A stretch of DNA of 64,000 nt. It comes from Hyphomicrobiales bacterium. Lineage in GTDB: Bacteria > Pseudomonadota > Alphaproteobacteria > Rhizobiales > Rhizobiaceae. This document shows, one piece after another, positions 50,875-59,352 of this stretch. Each line of letters begins with the position of its first letter. The stretch's first letter is position 1. Location of the stretch: the NCBI GenBank assembly GCA_900465675.1, contig UBJR01000030.1, positions 378-64,377 of the forward strand, given 5' to 3'. The notes under the pieces were generated by a model that saw only the letters and a list, made by a program, of their open reading frames with translations, searched no databases and was not told where the DNA came from. The translations under genes and the position numbers were made by a program.

Positions 50875-51827
50875 GCGCCCACTCCTTCCGTCCGCGGCCC
50901 CTGGTTCTGAGACACAAGCAGGGTCTCCATCACCGCCATGCGCACAGCGACACCCATTTCGACCTGTTCGGCAATCACGCTCTGCGGACCGTCGGCGACC
51001 TCGGAGGCGATCTCGACGCCGCGGTTCATTGGGCCCGGATGCATGACAAGCGCGTCTTCCTTCGCCGATTTCAGCGTTTCGGCATCGAGTCCGTAGAAAT
51101 GGTAATACTCACGCACCGAGGGTACGAAGGCGCCGGACATGCGCTCGCGCTGCAGGCGCAGCATCATCACGACATCGGCGTCCTTTAGCCCTTCCTTCAT
51201 CGAATGGAAGACTTCGACGCCCATATCGGCGATGCCGGCCGGAAGCAGCGTTGCCGGAGCGACGACGCGCACCCGGGCGCCCATGGCGTTCAAGAGCAGG
51301 ATGTTGGAGCGCGCGACGCGCGAATGCAGTACGTCGCCGCAGATGGCGACGATGATCCGCGACAGCTTGCCCTTGGCGCGGCGGATCGTCAGCGCGTCGA
51401 GCAGCGCCTGGGTCGGATGCTCATGCTGTCCGTCACCGGCATTGACGACCGAGCAGGAAACCTTCTGGGCCAGCAGGGCGGCGGCACCGGCGCTCGAATG
51501 GCGGATCACCAGCACATCGGGGCGCATCGCGTTCAGCGTCATCGCCGTATCGATCAGGGTTTCGCCCTTCTTCACCGACGAATTACCGACCGACATGTTC
51601 ATGACGTCGGCGCCAAGCCGCTTTCCGGCCAGTTCGAACGAGGCCTGCGTGCGAGTCGACGCTTCGAAGAAGAGGTTGATCTGCGTCAGACCTCTCAGCG
51701 TCGACGTCTTCTTTTCTCTCTGTCGGCTGATCTTGACGGCCTCGTCGGCCTTGTCGAGGAGAAGGGTGATATCCTGCTCGGTGAGACCTTTGATACCGAT
51801 GAGGTGGCGGTGGGGGAAAAAGACCAT
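50871..51827 (-). CDS. pyrB: Aspartate carbamoyltransferase catalytic subunit
   Basis: PyrB (318 residues) joins carbamoyl phosphate to aspartate in pyrimidine synthesis. Carbamoyl-phosphate residues are in FFEASTRTQASF (Ser57, Thr58, Arg59, Thr60) and GDGQHEHPTQALLDAL; the HPGPMNRGVEI loop binds substrate. ATG 51827 is preceded by GAGGCAGG and agrees with the family start; the frame is open upstream but without similarity. It ends in an ATGA overlap with pyrC'. The 177 bases upstream hold divergent promoters for this operon and the AidB-like gene. Confidence 0.95.
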   Translation of the reverse strand: MVFFPHRHLIGIKGLTEQDITLLLDKADEAVKISRQREKKTSTLRGLTQINLFFEASTRTQASFELAGKRLGADVMNMSVGNSSVKKGETLIDTAMTLNAMRPDVLVIRHSSAGAAALLAQKVSCSVVNAGDGQHEHPTQALLDALTIRRAKGKLSRIIVAICGDVLHSRVARSNILLLNAMGARVRVVAPATLLPAGIADMGVEVFHSMKEGLKDADVVMMLRLQRERMSGAFVPSVREYYHFYGLDAETLKSAKEDALVMHPGPMNRGVEIASEVADGPQSVIAEQVEMGVAVRMAVMETLLVSQNQGPRTEGVGA

Positions 51828-52004
51828 GAACCTGCCTCTTGCTGTGTCGCTGGGTCTATAATGAGTGCCGTCCGCGGCTGCAAGCTTGTGCTGTGGGCAA
51901 AGCTCTGTGTCCCCATGCAATTTTGCCGCAAATCCGCTAGAGCTGGAGTTGAAATCGTCAAGTTCCGGTTTCCATTTATCTGGCTCATGCAATAGAAGCG
52001 ACTC

Positions 52005-53654
52005 ATGACTCCCGCTGAAGAAAAACTCGCCGAGCTGAACCAGCCAAGCCTCTGGTCCGGTATCAACGCCTACCGCTCCGATCCGCTGATCGTCGACCTG
52101 ACGGCAGGCCTGCCGCGTGGCACGCGTGAAGACCTGGAAAACATGGGCCGCTACGTGACCTCTCCGGAGGCGCAGGAGCTGGCGCGCATGGCGAACGAGG
52201 GCGTGCCGAAGCTGCGCACCCACGGCCCGCGTGGCGAGCGTCTCGATGTCGTTGAATTCCATCCGGCATGGCACGCGCTGATGCGCCGCTCGATGTCCGT
52301 CGGCCTGCATTCTTCCGTCTGGGATCCGCAGGCCGATGCCGACGCCAAGGACCAGTCGCACAAGATCCGCGCCGCGCGCTTCTATCTGACGGCGCAGCTG
52401 GAATCCGGCCATCTCTGCCCGCTGACGATGACCAGCGCCTCCGTGGCCGCGCTCTCGGCTTCGCCTGCCGTCCAGAAGGACTGGGCGCCGAAGATCCTGT
52501 CGCGCAAATACGATTCCTCGAATAAGCCCGCCATGCAGAAGTCCGCTGTGACCATCGGCATGGGGATGACCGAGAAACAGGGCGGCACCGACGTCCGTTC
52601 CAACAAGACGACCGCCGAAAAGGTCAGCGAAGGCATCTACCGTCTCTCGGGCCACAAGTGGTTCATGTCGGCGCCGATGAGCGACGCGTTCATCATGCTG
52701 GCGCAGACCAAGGACGGCATGGGCTGCTTCCTGGTGCCGCGCCTTCTGGAGGACGGTTCCGCCAACGGCCTGCAGTTCCAGCGCCTGAAGGACAAGGTCG
52801 GCAATCGCTCAAATGCGTCGTCGGAAGTCGAGTTCAACGATACGTTCGGTTTCCTGCTCGGCGGTCCCGATGCCGGAATCCGCACCATCCTCGACATGGT
52901 GACGCTGACGCGGCTCGACTGCGCGCTGGCATCTTCGGGGATCATGCGCGCGTCGCTCGCCGAAGCCGTGCACCACACCCGCGGCCGCAGCGTCTTCGGC
53001 AAGATGCTCGTCCACCAGCCGATCATGACCCGCGTTCTCGCCGACATGGCGCTCGACGTGGCGGCGGCGACGGCGCTTTCCTTCCGCTTAGCCGATGCCT
53101 TCGACAAGGCACGCAACAACGCAGAAGAGGCAGCCTACGCCCGCGTCATGACGCCGGTAGCCAAATACTGGTGCTGCAAGATCGCCCCGGCGCTGATCTA
53201 TGAAGCGATGGAATGCATCGGCGGCAGCGGCTACATCGAGGAGCGCCCGATCGCCCGGCACTACCGCGAAGCTCCGGTCAATGCGATCTGGGAAGGCTCC
53301 GGCAACGTCATGGCGCTCGATCTTCTCAGGGTTCTCTCGCGCGGCAAGGATCTGTTCGAAACGGTCTTCGCCGGTCTCGCCCGCGATCTCGGCCCGGCCG
53401 GCAAGAAGACCATCGACGTGCTGCGCGCCGCCATGGCGCTTTGCGAGCGTGACGAGGGCGCCGCCCGCCTGCTGATCGAGCAGCTGGCACTCGCTGCCGG
53501 TGCCGCCGAACTCTATCGTCTCGGCGCCGGACGCATCGCCGACGCCTTCATCGAAACCCGGCTTGCCGGCGGCTGGCGCGCCACCTACGGCATGCTCGAT
53601 GCCCGCTTCGACGCGAGCTATATCGTCGATCTGCTCTATCCGCCGGCAAGCTGA
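52005..53654 (+). CDS. AidB-like acyl-CoA dehydrogenase family protein
   Basis: The 549-residue flavoprotein has the acyl-CoA dehydrogenase fold with the AidB-type layout: an N-terminal 180-residue helical region (PSLWSGINAYRSDP), the middle beta domain (GMTEKQGGTDVRSN with FAD contact, LSGHKWFMSAPMSDAF) and C-terminal helices ending ECIGGSGYIEERPIARHYREAPVNAIWEGSGN. AidB binds DNA and is linked to protection from alkylating agents in Escherichia coli. Whether this homologue does so is not shown. A GNAT gene follows after three bases. Confidence 0.85.
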   Translation: MTPAEEKLAELNQPSLWSGINAYRSDPLIVDLTAGLPRGTREDLENMGRYVTSPEAQELARMANEGVPKLRTHGPRGERLDVVEFHPAWHALMRRSMSVGLHSSVWDPQADADAKDQSHKIRAARFYLTAQLESGHLCPLTMTSASVAALSASPAVQKDWAPKILSRKYDSSNKPAMQKSAVTIGMGMTEKQGGTDVRSNKTTAEKVSEGIYRLSGHKWFMSAPMSDAFIMLAQTKDGMGCFLVPRLLEDGSANGLQFQRLKDKVGNRSNASSEVEFNDTFGFLLGGPDAGIRTILDMVTLTRLDCALASSGIMRASLAEAVHHTRGRSVFGKMLVHQPIMTRVLADMALDVAAATALSFRLADAFDKARNNAEEAAYARVMTPVAKYWCCKIAPALIYEAMECIGGSGYIEERPIARHYREAPVNAIWEGSGNVMALDLLRVLSRGKDLFETVFAGLARDLGPAGKKTIDVLRAAMALCERDEGAARLLIEQLALAAGAAELYRLGAGRIADAFIETRLAGGWRATYGMLDARFDASYIVDLLYPPAS

Positions 53655-53657
53655 CCG

Positions 53658-54275
53658 ATGGCAACGATCCGCAACGCACGCCCCGATGACCTCGAGGCGA
53701 TCTACGAGATTTCATTGCTGACGGGAGAGGCCGGGCAGGATGCCTCGGCGCTCTATAACGATCGCAAGATGATCGGCCACATCTATTCGGCGCCTTACGT
53801 GACGCTGAGCCCGGAGACGTCCTTCGTCGTCGAGGATGCCGATGGTGTCGCCGGCTACGTCGTCGGCCCCTACGATACGCCTGCGTTCGAAGACCGTCTT
53901 GAACGCGAATGGTGGCCCGCCTTGCGCGCCCGCTATCCGGCGCCGCAAGGCGATCCGGAAGGCTGGAATGCCGATCAGCGCCGCAGTTTCACCATCCACA
54001 ATCCGCAGCGCGCTTTCGCGGCGCGCGCCGCCGAGTTCCCGGCCCATATCCATATGAACATGCTGCCGCGGCTGCAGGGGCAGGGGCTTGGCACCAGGCT
54101 TCTCGATTGCTGGATGACGTCGGCCCGCCAGGCCGGGATCAAAGGTGTTCATCTCGGCACCAATGCGGGCAATATCGGCGGGCAGCGCTTCTGGGCCTCG
54201 CGCGGCTTCGAACGCCTCGCCCAGCCCTTCGTCGATCCCACGGATCGCTCGATCTGGTTCGGCCAATATCTCTGA
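53658..54275 (+). CDS. GNAT-family N-acetyltransferase
   Basis: The 205-residue protein has the GNAT fold: IRNARPDDLEAIYEISLLTGE at the start, and the acetyl-CoA loop HMNMLPRLQGQGLGTRLLDCWM (about 130-152) with the QGxG motif, followed by VHLGTNAGNIGGQRFWASRGFERL. Homologues are often annotated as O-GlcNAcase-type acetyltransferases. It starts three bases after the AidB-like gene, so the pair is an operon. Confidence 0.88.
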   Translation: MATIRNARPDDLEAIYEISLLTGEAGQDASALYNDRKMIGHIYSAPYVTLSPETSFVVEDADGVAGYVVGPYDTPAFEDRLEREWWPALRARYPAPQGDPEGWNADQRRSFTIHNPQRAFAARAAEFPAHIHMNMLPRLQGQGLGTRLLDCWMTSARQAGIKGVHLGTNAGNIGGQRFWASRGFERLAQPFVDPTDRSIWFGQYL

Positions 54276-54300
54276 TGTCTCCGGATGGAGACTTGCGCCG

Positions 54301-54957
54301 TCAGGCGTAGAGTGTTCCCGCCATCGCGGCTTTCACGCCGGTGCTTCCCCGGTCGATCATGGCAAGGAAGAGGGCGGTCGCCTTCTCTGAATTCCCGTCC
54401 TGCCGGAATGCCCGATGTGCCTGGAGGAAGGCGACGCTCCAGGTTGCCAGCAGCAGGTTGGCGGCGAGATCGGCATCCGGGTCGGATAACTCGCGCCCCA
54501 CGGTCTCCGCCAGTCCAGCGGCGACCGTCTGCGCCAGCTCATCGCGGATCGCCCGGGCACGCGCTTTCAGCGTCTCGCTGCTCTCGACCGTTGCAATGAA
54601 GCTCTGGCTGCGGTTGGAAAATTCCACATAGGGCCGCTGTTCGGCCACCAGCTGGTGGGCAAGCAGGCGCAAGGCCTCGACTGGCGGGACGGACGGATCG
54701 CGGTTTTGCAACGCATGGCGCAACGTCTCCCGCCCTTCCTCATCGCGGTCGAAGAACATGTCCTCCTTGCGCGGGAAGTGATTGAACACCGTCATCCGCC
54801 CGACATCGGCCGCAGCCGCGATGTCATCGACCGTCACATGATCGAAGCCCCGCTCGAGAAACAGCCGGTCGGCGGCAAGAGAGATGGCCCGCCGGGTGGC
54901 GAGGCGTTTGCGGGATCGCCTGTCGTCAGGCTGATTGGAATCGAAAGTCGCGTTCAT
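54301..54957 (-). CDS. TetR-family transcriptional regulator of the adjacent MFS gene
   Basis: The 218-residue protein has an N-terminal TetR helix-turn-helix (ATRRAISLAADRLFLERGFDHVTVDDIAAAADVGRMTVFNHFPRKEDMFF, about 22-71) and a ligand domain of 145 residues. It is divergent from the MFS gene and the space between them carries two copies of a palindrome TGTACTGAGTACA (54979-54996 and 55025-55041), one over the MFS promoter. It most likely represses both genes and is released by a drug or metabolite. Start ATG 54957; an open frame continues upstream through the operator without support. Confidence 0.88.
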   Translation of the reverse strand: MNATFDSNQPDDRRSRKRLATRRAISLAADRLFLERGFDHVTVDDIAAAADVGRMTVFNHFPRKEDMFFDRDEEGRETLRHALQNRDPSVPPVEALRLLAHQLVAEQRPYVEFSNRSQSFIATVESSETLKARARAIRDELAQTVAAGLAETVGRELSDPDADLAANLLLATWSVAFLQAHRAFRQDGNSEKATALFLAMIDRGSTGVKAAMAGTLYA

Positions 54958-54978
54958 GTCCGCATCGTAGCGCAGTTT

Positions 54979-55041
54979 ATATACTGAGTACATATTTGCA
55001 TTGACAGTTTGCAGTCGCAAGATTTATGTACTGAGTACATT
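54979..55041. promoter_or_regulatory. Divergent promoter with two TetR operators
   Basis: Two near-identical palindromes with core TACTGAGTA are centred 47 bases apart (about 54986 and 55033). The second overlaps the -10 of a strong plus-strand promoter: TTGACA at 55001-55006, 17-base spacer, TTATGT at 55024-55029. The first lies near the likely tetR promoter on the other strand. This is the arrangement of a self-regulated TetR repressor. Confidence 0.75.
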
Positions 55042-55068
55042 TTAAAACTCGGTATAGCGGAGCCTGCC

Positions 55069-56280
55069 ATGAACAAGGCACTTGTTGTCATCTTCACCAC
55101 CATCGGCCTCGACGCGGTCGGGATCGGTCTGATCTTCCCCATTCTTCCGCGGCTGATCGCGGAAGTGACGCATGCAGGCAATGTCGCCGCCTATATCGGC
55201 ATCATGACCTCGCTCTATGCGGCGATGCAGTTCATCTGTGCGCCGGTGCTCGGCGCTCTCAGCGACAGGCTCGGGCGGCGGCCGGTGCTGCTGATCTCGA
55301 TGACAGGCGCTGCCGTCAACTATCTGATCCTGGCCTTCGCGCCGCATTTGTGGATGCTGCTGATCGGCCGTGCCGTCGCCGGGCTGACAAGCGCCAACAT
55401 CTCGGTCGCCAGCGCCTACATCACCGATATCTCGGCGGAGGAGACACGCGCCCGCCGTTTCGGATTGTTCAACGCTACCTTCGGCATCGGCTTTATCGTC
55501 GGCCCGGTTCTCGGCGGCATCCTTGGCGATTACTGGCTGAGGCTGCCGTTCATAGCTGCCGCAGTTCTCAACGCCGGCAATCTGCTCCTGGCGCTGCTGG
55601 TGCTTCCGGAGTCGCGCAAACCGAGCCGTGAGCGGATCGATCTCGCCGCCCTCAACCCGCTTCGCCCGTTCCGCTGGCTGATCTCGATGCGCGGCTTGCT
55701 GCCGATCATCACTGTCTTCTTCATTTTCAGCGGCGTCGGCGAGGTCTATGGCACCTGCTGGGCTCTGTGGGGACATGACGTGTTCGGCTGGAACGGCCTG
55801 TGGATCGGCCTCTCGCTCGGCACCTATGGCGCCTGCCAGGCTCTGGCGCAGATGTTCCTGCCGGGGCCTGCCGTGAAGCTGCTCGGCGAGCGCGTCACCA
55901 TCCTGACTGGCCTTGCCGGCACCTCGCTGGCGCTTGCTGTCATGGCCTTCACCACGCAACCGTGGATGATCTTTGCCGTCATGCCGGTGTTCGTGCTGGG
56001 CGGCATCGGCGTGCCGTCGCTCCAGTCCATGGCGACACGCATGGTGAGCGGCGAACAGCAGGGGCAGTTCCAGGGCCTGCTCGCCTCGGTCGTCAGCCTC
56101 TCGTCGATCGTTGCGCCGCTTGGCTTCTCCAGCTTCTATTTCGTCGTGCAGCAGCAATGGCCGGGCGCAATCTGGCTTTCGGCGATCGCCGTTTACGCGA
56201 TCACCGTACCGATCGTCCTCGGCCTCAGCATTCCCCGAATGCGGACGGCCGAGGCCGTCCGAGGGCAGACGGGGCCGTGA
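55069..56280 (+). CDS. TetA-like MFS efflux transporter
   Basis: The 403-residue protein has 12 transmembrane helices and the DHA1 drug:proton antiporter pattern. MFS motif A is clear (GALSDRLGRRPVLL, about 63-76), and GVGIGLIFPILPRL and YITDISAEETRARRFG resemble tetracycline efflux proteins of the TetA/Tet(30) kind. The natural substrate is unknown and resistance is not proven. Start ATG 55069 with TAGCGGAGC upstream; a frame open to 55009 includes operator and promoter and is rejected. Confidence 0.88.
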   Translation: MNKALVVIFTTIGLDAVGIGLIFPILPRLIAEVTHAGNVAAYIGIMTSLYAAMQFICAPVLGALSDRLGRRPVLLISMTGAAVNYLILAFAPHLWMLLIGRAVAGLTSANISVASAYITDISAEETRARRFGLFNATFGIGFIVGPVLGGILGDYWLRLPFIAAAVLNAGNLLLALLVLPESRKPSRERIDLAALNPLRPFRWLISMRGLLPIITVFFIFSGVGEVYGTCWALWGHDVFGWNGLWIGLSLGTYGACQALAQMFLPGPAVKLLGERVTILTGLAGTSLALAVMAFTTQPWMIFAVMPVFVLGGIGVPSLQSMATRMVSGEQQGQFQGLLASVVSLSSIVAPLGFSSFYFVVQQQWPGAIWLSAIAVYAITVPIVLGLSIPRMRTAEAVRGQTGP

Positions 56281-56381
56281 TCGTTGCATCACGGTCTCAC
56301 CAATCTCCTGAAAACCATGGGATTATCCACAATCTATCAAGGCCTTGTCCGTTGCCGGGGCAGGGTGCCGTTGTTACTCAC

Positions 56382-56395
56382 CTTGTAGTGACAAG
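56382..56395. promoter_or_regulatory. Inverted repeat upstream of the second TetR gene
   Basis: CTTGT and ACAAG flank four bases (AGTG) in the short leader, 19 bases before the ATG of the TetR gene at 56414. It may be the operator for self-repression. Confidence 0.4.
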
Positions 56396-56413
56396 AACGG
56401 AATCGGCTTCGAT

Positions 56414-57064
56414 ATGCTTGACGACACCATGGTTTTGGCACCCGTTGCCGCCGAACCCGAGAAGCGCATCCGCGACCGCGGCGCGACCGAAAAGACAATT
56501 CTGAAGGCCGCCAAGGCTCTGCTGGCCGAAGAGGGGTTTCAGAATTTCGGCATCAACGCCGTCGCGCGCCGCGCTGGCTGCGACAAGCAGCTGATCTACC
56601 GCTATTACGGCGGCCTCAACGGTCTCGTCGAGGCGATCGGCGCCGATCTCGGCACCTGGGTCAAGGACCGCATCCCCGAAGATACCGGCGGCATGTTCCT
56701 GCTGACCTATGGCGATCTGATGGAGCGCCTGTCGCTGCTCTTTCTCGAGGCCCTGCGCGACGACCCGCTCGTCCGCCGCATCGTCGCCTGGGAAGTCTCG
56801 GAAAATACCGAGCAGGTGAGGCGTCTCTCCGAAGCCCGCTCCAAGGCGCTGGCGCAGTGGCTGGAGCGCATGCGCGGTTCGCTGACCCCGCCGAAGGGCG
56901 TCGATCCCGTCGCCACCAATGCGATTCTCTTCGCTGCGATCCAGCATCTCGTCCTTTCTGCCTCGGCTGGCGGGCAGTGCGCCGGGCTGACGCTGAAGAC
57001 CGCCAAGGACTGGGACAAGGCGGCGACGGCGCTGAAGCGCATCGTTCGCGGCGTCTACGGCTGA
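56414..57064 (+). CDS. TetR-family transcriptional regulator
   Basis: The 216-residue protein has the TetR helix-turn-helix in residues 25-72 (ILKAAKALLAEEGFQNFGIN and GCDKQLIYRYYGGLNGLVEAIG) and a C-terminal ligand domain. Target unknown; no candidate lies next to it except the MFS gene upstream on the same strand, 133 bases away. ATG 56414 is chosen because of the alignment with the family N-terminus. Confidence 0.85.
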   Translation: MLDDTMVLAPVAAEPEKRIRDRGATEKTILKAAKALLAEEGFQNFGINAVARRAGCDKQLIYRYYGGLNGLVEAIGADLGTWVKDRIPEDTGGMFLLTYGDLMERLSLLFLEALRDDPLVRRIVAWEVSENTEQVRRLSEARSKALAQWLERMRGSLTPPKGVDPVATNAILFAAIQHLVLSASAGGQCAGLTLKTAKDWDKAATALKRIVRGVYG

Positions 57065-57185
57065 CGGGCGGCCGGCTCATCCACAGGCAGACGCCCGGCT
57101 GTTAACCTTAACAAATGGTTTACGTTGCACCCTCGGCGTTAAGGCGACAGGGTACGGACAGTTAAATTCTTAGCTGTCAGGACCC

Positions 57186-57362
57186 ATGATGGGAACCAGA
57201 GCCGCCAAAGCTGCGTTGCTTGTTGCCGCGATGATGTTTTTCGCGGTGCTCGCCCTTGATATCACCGTTCCCGCGGTCGTCCTGAGCGTGATGGCATTGT
57301 CGACCTGGGTTATCGGTCTCGAAAGTCCGGCTGCCTGGCGTCATCGAGGGGAGGCCGCATGA
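57186..57362 (+). CDS. Small membrane protein, 58 residues
   Basis: A short gene starting at ATG 57186 (or the adjacent ATG at 57189), ending TGA at 57360-57362. The peptide begins MMGTRAAKAA and has two hydrophobic stretches (LLVAAMMFFAVLALDI and VPAVVLSVMALSTWVIGL). The next gene starts inside its stop (ATGA), so the two are coupled. No function is known. A CtrA-like motif lies 60 to 80 bases upstream. Confidence 0.65.
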   Translation: MMGTRAAKAALLVAAMMFFAVLALDITVPAVVLSVMALSTWVIGLESPAAWRHRGEAA

Positions 57363-57685
57363 AGTGGTTCCTGATCTTCTGGTTGGGCCCGATCGTTTTC
57401 CTGAGCGGCTGGTACTGGCTTTCCTATTACGACATCAACTTCGGCATCTTCATGCTGAGCCGTCAGGTCCATGACCTGACCTTCGAAGTCTATGGCCAGG
57501 TTCTGGGCGTGCCGCCGGAAACCATTCCGCCGCTCGTCGCCCGCGCCATTGCCGTCGACAGTCTTGTTGTTCTGGCGATCATCGCGTTCCGCAAGCGCAA
57601 GAAGATTGCCGCCTGGTGGGCCGCCCGTCAGGCGTCGAAATCATCCGCTCTCGAAAGCGCCGACAGCCTGTCCAGGGCGCCCTGA
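57359..57685 (+). CDS. DUF6105-family membrane protein
   Basis: The 108-residue protein has an N-terminal transmembrane helix (FLIFWLGPIVFLSGWYWLSYYDIN) and a second one near residues 62-80 (ALAVDSLVVLAIIAF-like) then a basic tail. It matches the DUF6105 type of alphaproteobacteria; function unknown. It overlaps the 58-residue gene by four bases at its start and the convergent ruvX gene by 58 bases at its end. Confidence 0.8.
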   Translation: MKWFLIFWLGPIVFLSGWYWLSYYDINFGIFMLSRQVHDLTFEVYGQVLGVPPETIPPLVARAIAVDSLVVLAIIAFRKRKKIAAWWAARQASKSSALESADSLSRAP

Positions 57686-58116
57686 AGAATGAAGCTCGCC
57701 GCAGCGGAATCGATCCGCTCGGCCCGCTTGGCGCGCGACACGTCCATCTCCAGCAAAGCCCGCTCGGCAGCGACCGTCGATAGCCGCTCGTCCCAATAGA
57801 CGAAGGGAAGGGCGGTCTTCTGCTCCATGTTGCGCACGAAGGCGCGCGTTGCCTGCACGCGCGGACCGGCCGACCCGTCCATGTTCATCGGCAGCCCGAT
57901 GACGAAGCCGGCAACCTTTTCCTTCTTGGAAAAAGCCAGCAGCACCTCGGCGTCGATGGTGAATTTCTCGCGGCGGATGACAGGGCGCGGCGTCGAGAAG
58001 CGTCGTCCGAGATCAGACATCGAAAGACCGATCGTCTTGGTACCGAGATCGAGCCCGGCGATCGCCTGTCCGGGCTGCAGGAATGCAGCCATCTCTTCGA
58101 TCGTCATCACTGTCAT
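57628..58116 (-). CDS. ruvX: Holliday junction resolvase-like protein RuvX (YqgF)
   Basis: RuvX (162 residues) is an RNase H-fold nuclease implicated in pre-16S rRNA end processing and resolution of recombination intermediates. The first acidic strand is IAGLDLGTKTIGLSMSDLGRRFSTPRPVIRR, then VIGLPMNMDGSAGPRVQATRAF, and YWDERLSTVAAERALLE near the end. The start is ATG 58116 (next Met at 58107). The C-terminal codons overlap the convergent DUF6105 gene over 58 bases. Confidence 0.92.
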   Translation of the reverse strand: MTVMTIEEMAAFLQPGQAIAGLDLGTKTIGLSMSDLGRRFSTPRPVIRREKFTIDAEVLLAFSKKEKVAGFVIGLPMNMDGSAGPRVQATRAFVRNMEQKTALPFVYWDERLSTVAAERALLEMDVSRAKRAERIDSAAASFILQGALDRLSALSRADDFDA

Positions 58117-58236
58117 CGGCGTTTCATCCCGTCAAAACAAATTGAAGCCTGTGGCGGCTTTTCTTTGCAGCCATATCGGCTATGTCCATAACAATCGAGA
58201 CCCGCTTTTGCATCACATAATCAAGGGACGCTTTTC

Positions 58237-58941
58237 ATGAAGATCACCTGGCTCGGCCACTCCGCCTTCCGCATCGAAACCGGCAAGGCAAAAATCCTCC
58301 TCGACCCCTTCCTGACCTACAATGCCTCCTTCGAGGGCCAGGACATCAAGGATGTGTCGGCAGGCATCACCCATATCCTGCTGACCCACGGCCATGGCGA
58401 CCATGTCGGCGACACCATCGCGCTCGCCAAGGAAACCGGCGCCACCGTTCTCGCCAATGCCGATCTCGCCTCCTGGCTTGCCGCCAAGGGCGTCTCGAAG
58501 ATCGAAATGGGCAATACCGGCGGCACGATTGCGCTCGGCGGCTTCTCGGCGACCTTCACCAATGCGCTGCATTCCTCCGCACAAGTCACGGAAGACGGCA
58601 TTGCCCATGCGCTCGGCAACGCCAACGGCCTGATGCTGCATTTCGACGATGAAGCCTCGATCTTCGCCATGGGCGACACCGACATCTTCTCCGACATGGC
58701 GCTGATCAACGAACTGCACCAGCCGGATATCGGTCTCGTTCCTGTTGGTGACCGCTTCACCATGGGCGGTGCGGTGGCGGCTCTTGCCTGCCAGCGCTAT
58801 TTCAACTTCAAGACCGCCATCCCCTGCCATTACGGCACCTTCCCGATCATCGACCAGACCGCCGACAAGTTCGTCTCCGGCATGGAAGGTTCGAAGACGG
58901 AAGTGAAGGCGATCAAGCCTTCCGAGAGCTTCTCGATTTGA
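58237..58941 (+). CDS. UPF0173-family metal-dependent hydrolase
   Basis: The 234-residue protein is a compact metallo-beta-lactamase fold hydrolase. The metal motif is ILLTHGHGDHVGD (about residues 47-59) and later acids are in IFAMGDTDIFSDM and AIPCHYGTFP. Family members of the UPF0173 type (E. coli UlaG-like) have no firm substrate here. AAGGGACGC lies before the ATG. The gene is divergent from ruvX (120 bases between starts). Confidence 0.9.
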   Translation: MKITWLGHSAFRIETGKAKILLDPFLTYNASFEGQDIKDVSAGITHILLTHGHGDHVGDTIALAKETGATVLANADLASWLAAKGVSKIEMGNTGGTIALGGFSATFTNALHSSAQVTEDGIAHALGNANGLMLHFDDEASIFAMGDTDIFSDMALINELHQPDIGLVPVGDRFTMGGAVAALACQRYFNFKTAIPCHYGTFPIIDQTADKFVSGMEGSKTEVKAIKPSESFSI

Positions 58942-58951
58942 CGAAAGCCCG

Positions 58952-58980
58952 TTGCACAAGGCGGACATGGTCTTTATAGC
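58952..58980 (+). promoter_or_regulatory. Predicted gatC promoter
   Basis: TTGCAC (58952-58957) and TATAGC (58975-58980) are 17 bases apart, giving a start near 58987 and a 24-base leader to the gatC ATG at 59011. Confidence 0.6.
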
Positions 58981-59010
58981 GAGTGGGAAATTTCCCTTTC
59001 GGAGTATGCC

Positions 59011-59298
59011 ATGTCCGTCGATCTTGCCACCGTTAAGCGCGTTGCGCGCCTTGCCCGTATTGCCGTCTCCGAAGACGAGGCAAATCGCATGGTCGGCGAG
59101 CTGAATGGCATTCTCGGCTTCGTCGAACAGCTGTCCGAAGTGAATGTCGAAGGCGTCGAGGCCATGACCTCGGTCACGCCGATGGCGATGAAGAAGCGGA
59201 CCGACCAGGTGACTGATGGCAACAAGGCCGACGACGTCGTCGCCAACGCCCCCGTCACCGACCACAATTTCTTCCTGGTGCCGAAAGTCGTCGAATAA
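59011..59298 (+). CDS. gatC: Asp-tRNA(Asn)/Glu-tRNA(Gln) amidotransferase subunit C
   Basis: GatC (95 residues) stabilises the GatCAB complex that converts Glu-tRNA(Gln) and Asp-tRNA(Asn) to the correct amidated forms. The segment VKRVARLARIAVSEDEANRMVGELNGILGFVEQLSEV and the C-terminal VTDHNFFLVPKVVE are typical. AAGGGA-like TTTCGGAGT precedes the ATG. gatA follows after 54 bases. gatB is not in the window. Confidence 0.95.
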   Translation: MSVDLATVKRVARLARIAVSEDEANRMVGELNGILGFVEQLSEVNVEGVEAMTSVTPMAMKKRTDQVTDGNKADDVVANAPVTDHNFFLVPKVVE

Positions 59299-59352
59299 GC
59301 GCTGCCGCTTTTTCCGATCCCCGCTGCCATCAAAACGATCCGAGTAAACACC

